Source of the DNA: JAIBDK01 sp965261915
Lineage (GTDB): Bacteria; Pseudomonadota; Gammaproteobacteria; Arenicellales; Poriferihabitantaceae
Direction of reading: 5' to 3'
Assembly (NCBI GenBank): GCA_965261915.1
Contig: CBDHDW010000013.1
Span: 2,728,001-2,792,000 of the forward strand
Length of the DNA: 64,000 nt
The notes below the pieces were generated by a model. It saw only the letters and a program-made list of their open reading frames with translations. It was not told where the DNA came from and ran no database searches. Shown piece after piece: positions 43,809-50,974 of the stretch (within the stretch, counting starts at the first letter, position 1; every line of letters starts with the position of its first letter). The position numbers and the translations under genes are program-made.

Positions 43809-45491
43809 ATGAATAAAATTGAAATATTACAATTATCAGTTCGTTCGATGAATGGCTTAAAATCAGACCGGATTTACTATATTGAAGATTTGATAGTTTT
43901 GTCTGAACAACATTTGTTTAAACTTCCCAATATAGGCGTTAAATCTATCAATGAAATAAAAAATTCACTCAATCAAATTGGGTTGGGTTTTGGCATGAAT
44001 CCTAATGATATTGAAGCAGGTGGTTTAGCGATAGACATTACCCAAACATATTCTGATGATATTGAAATGTGGCTAAATGCTATTGCTAGCACTGAGTTCA
44101 AAAAAACAAGGTTAGTAAATAGCACCAATATTAAAATAGCAAACATGAGCACTAGAAGTCGCAATGCCCTGAATATAGAAATAAAAAATCATAGTGATAC
44201 TATTCGATTTTTAAAACATCTATTTGCGTTGCCATCTTTATTTTATTTGCCAAACATTGGCAAAACATCTGAATCAGAAATTCAAGAATTATTGATTAAA
44301 ATTAGAAAAGAAATTGAGGGCTTATACTATTCCAAGGAAACAACCATAGAAACATCTTTCGATTTAATGCCACTCATCGGTATTTCTGAAAAGTTAATTG
44401 AAGAGTATAGAAAGGAATATCAAGATGACGGCGTTCATATCTTCAGAATAATAGATTTTTTGATAACAAAGCGTTTTACTGAAAGAGAGTTGACAATATT
44501 AAAATCAAGAAATAATTATTGGAACAAAAAATTATGGACTATTATAGAAGAATTATTTCCTTGTTGTCACTTTATTGATTTAAGTCAATGCTATGAACTT
44601 GATTGTGATTTTATAAATGACGTTTCAGCGATTAATGCTAAAGACAACACTAATTTTTCGAATTATTTTTTATATAAAACACTGTCTATTTTGTTAAAAA
44701 ATGATTATCAGGTAATTATTGATACCACAAAAAAATGTCAATATTTAGTCAGCAAAGCAATAGGCGAAACATTTAACTTTATAGGGTTTATAGAGAAAAT
44801 AGAATTTTTGTTGTCATCAAATACCAATGATGATTACCAACCAACCTTAAAAGGATTGCAATATGAGCACTATAAGCCAGACAAGTTTGATGATGATGTA
44901 ATCAACAGAATATGTGAAGATTTATTATATTCAGAATTTAATATAATTCCTGATAGCGACAATAATATTACGATTAAAAGTAAGGCACCAAGGTCGATAG
45001 AATCTTATATAGAAGAAGCCCTGATAAGCAATAACAAACCGACACATTTGAATGGCCTATACAAAGAAATTAAAAACAAACATCCTGAATTTAGCCAATC
45101 GCTAGGGTATGTGAGGAATGCCATGGTAGGGAATGATAAATTTATCTTTTTTGATAGAAATAGCACCTATGGATTAAAGGTTTGGGAAGGAAAATTAACT
45201 CAACATAGTGTTTTAATAGATATTGTTAGACCAAATAAAACCAAGAAAGACAGGAGTGGCATTAAGGTATGGAATGAAAATGGCAAAGTTATTGTTCGCG
45301 GCGGAACCATGATTGACATTGTTATTGATTACTTAAAGGAATTTCAAGAACCGCAGCATATCGATGATATTTTTATCGAGGTTGATAAGTGGCGAGAAAC
45401 CAATAAAAATAGATTAATGGGCAATTTAAAAGTAAATAATAGAGATTGTTTTGTCATTGAAAACAGACATGTGGGGCTATTAAATGAATAA
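43809..45491 (+). CDS. Alpha-CTD-like and winged-helix protein of the Dnd-type operon
   Basis: I chose the ATG at 43809; a TTG at 43797 would add four residues. The first 60 of 560 residues resemble the C-terminal domain of RNA polymerase alpha: LSVRSMNGLK at 9-18 and LPNIGVKSINEIK at 39-51. The DNA-contact positions of E. coli alpha (R265, N268, G296, K298, S299, E302) are present as R12, N15, G43, K45, S46 and E49. A weaker second copy lies near 115-180 (STRSRNALN, LPNIGKTSESEI). FTERELTILKSRNNYW near 220 is sigma-region-4-like. A HARE-type winged helix (NKPTHLNGLYKEIKNKHPEF) and another winged helix end it. It overlaps dndC by 8 bp and sits where dndB is expected; role inferred as DNA recognition or regulation. 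Confidence 0.75.
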   Translation: MNKIEILQLSVRSMNGLKSDRIYYIEDLIVLSEQHLFKLPNIGVKSINEIKNSLNQIGLGFGMNPNDIEAGGLAIDITQTYSDDIEMWLNAIASTEFKKTRLVNSTNIKIANMSTRSRNALNIEIKNHSDTIRFLKHLFALPSLFYLPNIGKTSESEIQELLIKIRKEIEGLYYSKETTIETSFDLMPLIGISEKLIEEYRKEYQDDGVHIFRIIDFLITKRFTERELTILKSRNNYWNKKLWTIIEELFPCCHFIDLSQCYELDCDFINDVSAINAKDNTNFSNYFLYKTLSILLKNDYQVIIDTTKKCQYLVSKAIGETFNFIGFIEKIEFLLSSNTNDDYQPTLKGLQYEHYKPDKFDDDVINRICEDLLYSEFNIIPDSDNNITIKSKAPRSIESYIEEALISNNKPTHLNGLYKEIKNKHPEFSQSLGYVRNAMVGNDKFIFFDRNSTYGLKVWEGKLTQHSVLIDIVRPNKTKKDRSGIKVWNENGKVIVRGGTMIDIVIDYLKEFQEPQHIDDIFIEVDKWRETNKNRLMGNLKVNNRDCFVIENRHVGLLNE

Positions 45492-46764
45492 GCAAATAGA
45501 CTATATTAAACAAGAGATTAAGCACCAATATTTGCAAGACAATAAGCCATGGATTATTGGTTATAGTGGCGGTAAGGATTCAACAACATTATTACAACTT
45601 GTTTGGTATGTGTTAAAAGAATTACCACACGACAAATTGACCAAAGAGGTTCATGTTGTTTGTAATGATACGTTAGTGGAGAATCCCAAAGTGGTGGAGT
45701 GGGTTGAGCATTCACTAGAACAAATGAAGCGTCAGGCTGTAATAGATCATTTGCCTATTATTGTCCAAAAGACAATGCCAACATTAGATGATACTTTTTG
45801 GGTAAATCTAATTGGCAGGGGTTATCCAGCGCCTAATAATAGTTTTAGGTGGTGTACTGACAGATTAAAAATAAGACCGACCACTGCCTATATTAAAAAA
45901 CAAGTTGAAAAAAATGGCGAGGTAATTATCTTACTCGGCACTAGAGAAGACGAAAGTGCCAACAGAAAAAAGTCGTTACAAAGACATAGTATTGGAAATA
46001 GTCGTCTTAATAGGCATAGTGACCTACAATCAGCTTATACTTATAAACCAATTAGATATATTACCACTGATGATATTTGGTTTTATTTGATAGAGACACC
46101 ATCACCATGGGCTGGTTCAAATACAGAACTGGTTGCTTTTTATCGAAAAGCCAGCGGCGGGGACTGCCCTGTTATGATTGATGATAGCAACCCGTCATGT
46201 GGGAAAAGTCGTTTTGGTTGCTGGATTTGTACTGTAGTGAGCAAAGACAAGTCTATGCAGTCTTTGGTGGATAACGGTGAAGAACATTTAATGCCGCTAA
46301 TGGATATAAGAAACTGGTTGGTTGATAATAGAAGTGATGATCAATATAGAACAGGCGTGTTGCGTAATGGCGGCAAAGGTAAAGGGCCTTATAATATTGG
46401 AACCCGTAAATATTTGCTGACACGAGTATTAAAAGCCGAAAAAAGTAGTCAAGAAAAACTAATTACCCATCAAGAATTAAAAGCGATACAAATAATATGG
46501 GATAGGGATGGATACAATGAAAATGTGTATAAAATATATTATGATGTTTATAAAGAACTGGCCCATGAGGATAATAAAATGAGCAGACAAGATGAAATAA
46601 AATCAGAACAAAAAGAGAAAATTAAAGATCTATGTGAAAACAGTGGCATCAATGTCGAATCTGTTTTTAAGTTATTAAGGAAAGAAAAATATAAAAGCCT
46701 TAACCTTGGGAGGGTTTCTATGGCTGACGAAGTTAGAGAAATGATAGAAGAAGAGTTAAGATGA
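45484..46764 (+). CDS. dndC: DNA sulfur-modification protein DndC-like (PAPS-reductase family)
   Basis: This 426-residue protein has the PP-loop YSGGKDSTT at residues 27-35, which binds and activates with ATP. RWCTDRLKIRPT at 122-133 resembles the PAPS-reductase substrate segment. The cysteines C124, C239, C246 and C249 (PSCGKSRFGCWIC) fit the iron-sulfur cluster ligand set of DndC. DndC adenylates or sulfurates the DNA backbone together with a cysteine desulfurase. No dndA is in the operon; IscS commonly serves in its place. The C-terminus carries an additional helical part (about 340-426). The ATGA overlap with dndD shows translational coupling. Confidence 0.85.
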   Translation: MNKQIDYIKQEIKHQYLQDNKPWIIGYSGGKDSTTLLQLVWYVLKELPHDKLTKEVHVVCNDTLVENPKVVEWVEHSLEQMKRQAVIDHLPIIVQKTMPTLDDTFWVNLIGRGYPAPNNSFRWCTDRLKIRPTTAYIKKQVEKNGEVIILLGTREDESANRKKSLQRHSIGNSRLNRHSDLQSAYTYKPIRYITTDDIWFYLIETPSPWAGSNTELVAFYRKASGGDCPVMIDDSNPSCGKSRFGCWICTVVSKDKSMQSLVDNGEEHLMPLMDIRNWLVDNRSDDQYRTGVLRNGGKGKGPYNIGTRKYLLTRVLKAEKSSQEKLITHQELKAIQIIWDRDGYNENVYKIYYDVYKELAHEDNKMSRQDEIKSEQKEKIKDLCENSGINVESVFKLLRKEKYKSLNLGRVSMADEVREMIEEELR

Positions 46765-48812
46765 TAATTAAAAACGTTGAATTTGAAAACTTTAGACCGT
46801 TTTATGGTCAAGTAAATATTGATTTAACTCCAGCAGATGATAAAAACATTATACTGATTGGCGGTAGGAACGGGCATGGGAAGAGCAACTTTTTACTTGG
46901 TGTCGTCTGGTGCCTGTATGGAAACTCACTTAGTGATGTAGATGAAACATTTAAGGCAGAAATTAGCCATGCTAGTGGTTATTCTAATTTTTTAGATGGT
47001 GTCCTCAATAGAGATAAAAAGATAGAAGGCAATCATCAATTTGGTGTAAAACTTACATTTCATAATGTTCCGCATGGCGGAGATGAAGTCGAATCAATAA
47101 TACATGTCCACAGATATTACGATACCAACTCTCAAACAGAAAATTTAGACATTGAACCCGACGATGATGGATCGTTGGAATTATCCTCTGACGAAGAAAA
47201 GCAAAACTTTATTAATGATTATTTAATTCCCAAAGAAATAGCAAAATTTGTCTTTTTTGATGCTGAAAAAATATCATCCATTGCCGATTTAAGTGTCAAG
47301 CGACAGGCACAATTGTTAGATAAAACTTTGGGTAATATGCTAGGACTTAATAGCTATCAAAATATCACAGATGAAATAGATACTTATGCAAAGAAACTGA
47401 AAAAAGAGTCCGCTAGTAAAAGAATACAAGAAGAAATAACAAATTATGAAAACACTATCAGGTCATGCGAACAAAGCATTAATGCTAAAAATGACGATTT
47501 AAAAAATAAAAATAAAGAAATTCAAAAAATTGAATCAAAAATTGAAGAATTGGAATTGGAAATTAATCGTCGAGGTGGAGATAATACCAATATTCAAACC
47601 TTGCATAAACAAAGATCAGAATTGGAAAAACAAAGAGAACAAATACAGCCAAAATTTAATGAGGTAGCTGATGTTGCTCCATTATTTATGTTATCTGGGC
47701 TGATGCAAGAAGCCAAAGAACACATCAAAATTGAAGCCAGCAACCAAAAAGACAATATTGCTCAGAAAAACTTTTCTGAAAAAAATGATTTTTTTATTGA
47801 ATCATTGTTTAATAAGGGAAAGATGCCAGAACCGGATATTAATATGAAGCAAAAGATTTTTTATGCGGAAAAATCTAAAAGTTTAATCACCTGTTTTCTC
47901 GATGATAATAGTGAATATGAGAGCACATTGCCATTTATACATAATTTAGACGCATCAAAAGTCGATTATTTAGAAAATAGATATAATGATATTCAATCAC
48001 ATTCTAGCACTGATTTTATTCAAGCTATTCATCGTTCCACCAAAACCAAGGAAAGTATAAATCAGTTAGAACAAAAAATTAGCAAACAAGAAATAAGTAG
48101 TGCCGATGAAATCACTAAAGATAATATCAAAAAGAAACAGACATTGAAGAATAATCAAACCCAATTAAATAGAGAAATAGGAAGCATAGAAAGGGATATA
48201 TCCAAATTAGACGATGAAAAATCATCGGTTAATACAAGACTTTCTAGACTTTATAAGCAAGCAAAAATCAGTGAAACAAATAGAGCTAAAATAGAGTTAT
48301 CAGAAAAATATATGGAAGTTTTTGAGAGTTTTATTAAGCAAGAAAAAGAACGAAAAAAAGAATATATTGAGCAAAAATTATTGGAAGAATTAAAAAAATT
48401 GTGGAGCAAGGAATTAGTGGTAAAGGTCAAGTTAAATTTATTACCAAACGATAATGGATTAGAAGTTAGTTTGTTCGACAAAAATGACGATATTGTTCAT
48501 TCAAAAAATTTATCAAAAGGCGAACAGCAGTTATATATTTCGGCTTTACTCAAAGCTATTTTAGATAATTCCATTCATGATTTGCCTGTTTTCATCGATA
48601 CACCATTAGCTAGGCTTGACGGCGAACATAGGGACAATATTTTACAGAAATATTATCCTAATTTATCCACACAAGTTGTTGTATTCTCAACAGATACTGA
48701 AATTACATCTGAAAAACATACGGATATAAAAAACCATATTGCAAAAAGTTATCTAATAGTGAATGAGAATAACAAAAGCAATATTTCCTCAGGATATTTT
48801 AAGCAGGCATAA
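46761..48812 (+). CDS. dndD: DNA sulfur-modification ATPase DndD-like (SMC/RecN type)
   Basis: This 683-residue SMC-like ATPase begins MIIKNVEFENFRPFYG, as DndD proteins do, with Walker A GRNGHGKS at 35-42. A long coiled-coil arm spans about 210-300 and 420-560, rich in K, E, Q and N. The ABC signature LSKGEQQ lies at 584-590, and Walker B and D-loop at 608-620 (LPVFIDTPLARLD, D613). DndD is thought to remodel or nick DNA for sulfur insertion with DndC and DndE. It overlaps dndC by 4 bp; the next gene starts one base after its stop. Confidence 0.85.
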   Translation: MIIKNVEFENFRPFYGQVNIDLTPADDKNIILIGGRNGHGKSNFLLGVVWCLYGNSLSDVDETFKAEISHASGYSNFLDGVLNRDKKIEGNHQFGVKLTFHNVPHGGDEVESIIHVHRYYDTNSQTENLDIEPDDDGSLELSSDEEKQNFINDYLIPKEIAKFVFFDAEKISSIADLSVKRQAQLLDKTLGNMLGLNSYQNITDEIDTYAKKLKKESASKRIQEEITNYENTIRSCEQSINAKNDDLKNKNKEIQKIESKIEELELEINRRGGDNTNIQTLHKQRSELEKQREQIQPKFNEVADVAPLFMLSGLMQEAKEHIKIEASNQKDNIAQKNFSEKNDFFIESLFNKGKMPEPDINMKQKIFYAEKSKSLITCFLDDNSEYESTLPFIHNLDASKVDYLENRYNDIQSHSSTDFIQAIHRSTKTKESINQLEQKISKQEISSADEITKDNIKKKQTLKNNQTQLNREIGSIERDISKLDDEKSSVNTRLSRLYKQAKISETNRAKIELSEKYMEVFESFIKQEKERKKEYIEQKLLEELKKLWSKELVVKVKLNLLPNDNGLEVSLFDKNDDIVHSKNLSKGEQQLYISALLKAILDNSIHDLPVFIDTPLARLDGEHRDNILQKYYPNLSTQVVVFSTDTEITSEKHTDIKNHIAKSYLIVNENNKSNISSGYFKQA

Positions 48813-48813
48813 A

Positions 48814-50343
48814 ATGTTAACCATAAAAACCAACCTAGAAAATAAATCAATAGTTGTCAAATTAACAAAGAAATTTGGCTTTAGAAATGATGCCGTTATT
48901 GCGAGAATAGCCATCGCGTATAGCTTGCAAAAATCGACTAAATTTGATTTAAATGATGCGGTTTTAGATAACTCCGGAAAGGAATATAAGAGTTACACGC
49001 TGTTTGGAGAAGATGAAGGTTTGTACAAAATCTTATTGGACCAATACTATAAAAGAACGACGGATAATAATGAGTATGAACAATTCGTAAAGTTGCATCT
49101 GGATGATGGGCTATCAAAATTAAATGAGGCCATATACACACAAGGTAAAAACCATTTTGATATATTGATAGAATCAATAAAAGATGGTTTGCAATTGTTG
49201 GATACTACCGATGTAACTATATATGCAGGCACTAATAACACTAATTCTTGTGATAAACCGCTTATATTGGATTTTGGAAAATTAAAAAATGATGAACAAC
49301 TTACCATACCCATTAACAATCAAGAAAAATACAGTAACCAACATATCGCTATTGCAGGTACTACAGGAGCAGGAAAAACAGAATTTGTTAAACACTTGCT
49401 ATGGCAAATTCACAATCAAAGTAATGGAGAATTAAAATTTATCTTTTTTGACCCAAAAGGAGAGGGGAAGCCGGATAAATTAAAATCTTTTTTAGAAAAC
49501 ACACAGTGTAAATTTGTAGATGTTGGTAAAGGAGAACTAAATTTTAACCCTTTGTTGCATATAGATTTAGTGGATGAAAATTCTAAAAATTTAGGAATAC
49601 AAGGGTTTAGAGATGCTGTAGCCTCAATTAATAATACCGGACCAACACAAAAGAAAAATTTATCCACTGTTCTTCATAAGGTATTTTCTAACGCCAAGAA
49701 AGACGGAGAACATCCAACTATTAAAGACATACAAGAAGCATTAGAATTATTTTATGAAGAACAAAGTTTCAAACATGACAATCTAACAGCCATTTTTGAT
49801 GATATTGCTGATTGGTTTATTAGTCAAAGTGATGGAGAAATTTACCAACACAATCAATATATAAATTTATCCTCAACTATGCCGTCATCAGCGAGCAATA
49901 CCATTGTTTTTCTTATTCTAAATTATTTAAAACATATTTTTATGTCATGTGCGGATACAGAATCCAGTAATGAAATAAAACCTATGAGATATGTAATCGC
50001 TATCGATGAAGCACATGTGTATCTAAAAAATAAAAAAGCAAGCGAAATTATGGAAAAATTATTGAGATTATTTCGATCAAAAGGTGTTATGGTTATTTTA
50101 ATGACCCAAGGCGTAGAGGATTATAAACAAGATTTTGATTTTTCATCTCAAATAGGAACATCTATTCTGCTAGATATTAATGATAAAAATAATAATAGAG
50201 ACATTCAAAAGTTTTTACAAACAACCAGAAACGATAGGCAGTTAACCGAGTGTTTAGAAAATTTATCAGCAAGAAAAGGAATCACCAAGATACAAACTAC
50301 GCAATTATTTGATATTAATTTATTTTTCCGTGATTGCGAATAA
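48814..50343 (+). CDS. dndE: DndE domain fused to a HerA/FtsK-type ATPase
   Basis: The start at 48814 (MLTIKTNLENKSIVV) is chosen because it follows the dndD stop at once and gives the normal DndE beginning. The 509-residue product has a DndE-like N-terminus (about 1-110, KKFGFRNDAVIARIAIAYSL). A HerA-type motor follows: Walker A GTTGAGKT at 182-189, DPKGEG near 215, Walker B VIAIDEAH at 394-401 and FRSKGVMVILMTQG (sensor and arginine region) near 418-431. Classical DndE is about 120 residues and binds nicked DNA without an ATPase. Fusion to a translocase suggests that nick recognition and DNA pumping are joined in one chain. It is the last gene of the operon. Confidence 0.8.
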   Translation: MLTIKTNLENKSIVVKLTKKFGFRNDAVIARIAIAYSLQKSTKFDLNDAVLDNSGKEYKSYTLFGEDEGLYKILLDQYYKRTTDNNEYEQFVKLHLDDGLSKLNEAIYTQGKNHFDILIESIKDGLQLLDTTDVTIYAGTNNTNSCDKPLILDFGKLKNDEQLTIPINNQEKYSNQHIAIAGTTGAGKTEFVKHLLWQIHNQSNGELKFIFFDPKGEGKPDKLKSFLENTQCKFVDVGKGELNFNPLLHIDLVDENSKNLGIQGFRDAVASINNTGPTQKKNLSTVLHKVFSNAKKDGEHPTIKDIQEALELFYEEQSFKHDNLTAIFDDIADWFISQSDGEIYQHNQYINLSSTMPSSASNTIVFLILNYLKHIFMSCADTESSNEIKPMRYVIAIDEAHVYLKNKKASEIMEKLLRLFRSKGVMVILMTQGVEDYKQDFDFSSQIGTSILLDINDKNNNRDIQKFLQTTRNDRQLTECLENLSARKGITKIQTTQLFDINLFFRDCE

Positions 50344-50559
50344 ACCCCGCACGAAAAACCGCAAGTAGATGACATACATAAGGTTCTGCCCATAAATGTA
50401 TAAAATGTAGGGACTGACACCGCAATCTCGGAAAAGGCAGTTAATAGAGATGCTCTATATATTTGGCAAGGGAACGACAGGTTCGTGTAGTACCTGCGAT
50501 GCGTTTTGTTTACGAGCAACGTGCAAAACCGTATGGCGACATGAGTTATTGTCAAAAGT

Positions 50560-50766
50560 GGTACTGAATCCTATTCCCACAACGGTGAAGAGGCCGGGTT
50601 TGTGGTATCAGGTACTCTGCACCTGTGGATCGACGAAAGAGAGGTCGTTCTACGCGAGGGAAACAGTTTCACCTTTTCCAGCGAAACCCCCCAACCCCCA
50701 TCGCTATGCAAATAAGACGGACAGCGAAACGGTTATGGTCTGGGCCATCACTCCCCCTCCTATTGA
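50560..50766 (+). pseudogene. XRE/cupin-type regulator, C-terminal cupin remnant
   Basis: One frame gives SYSHNGEEAGFVVSGTLHLW then IDEREVVLREGNSFTFSSET, the cupin barrel of HTH-cupin regulators. After a frameshift in a C-run near 50695 it continues PHRYANKTDSETVMVWAITP. The H, E and H of the cupin metal site pattern can be recognised (YSHxGEE and PHRY). No helix-turn-helix part is left upstream, where the Dnd-like operon ends at 50343. It was probably the original neighbour of the tRNA before the island arrived. Confidence 0.7.
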
Positions 50767-50852
50767 TTCGCGGGGCTTCACTATTGTAAAAGCATCAGTC
50801 GCCATTAACAAAATGGGAACAGAACACGGTTTATGTTTTTTAGATAAGTGAA

Positions 50853-50929
50853 TGGTGGGCCCGGTAGGACTTGAACCTACGACCAATGGATTATGAGTCC
50901 ACTGCTCTAACCAACTGAGCTACAGGCCC
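50853..50929 (-). tRNA. tRNA with CAU anticodon, probably tRNA-Ile2
   Basis: A complete 77-nt cloverleaf including encoded CCA (acceptor GGGCCTG paired with CGGGCCC, one G-U pair). The D-arm is GCTC/GAGC, the anticodon arm GTGGA-CTCATAA-TCCAT, the variable loop TGGTC and the T-arm GTAGG/CCTAC. The anticodon CAU fits methionine or lysidine-modified isoleucine. The loop and variable-loop sequence are closer to tRNA-Ile2, and placement just after rpoD is the arrangement I recall from pseudomonads. It is read in the same direction as rpoD. Its 3' end faces the accessory island. Confidence 0.88.
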
Positions 50930-50974
50930 TTAGGAGGGAGGCATAACGAAAGGTTCGCCATGCCGTATCTGATT

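Noticed and set aside
43809..45491. A second RNA polymerase alpha subunit gene
   Set aside because: Only the C-terminal-domain-like module is present. The assembly domain that defines alpha is missing, and the rest is made of winged-helix and helical parts.
50450..50851. 133-codon plus-strand frame between the Dnd-like operon and the tRNA as a real gene
   Set aside because: The recognisable cupin signature needs two frames, and the 133-codon frame reads through the wrong one for the first half. It is a remnant, not a gene.
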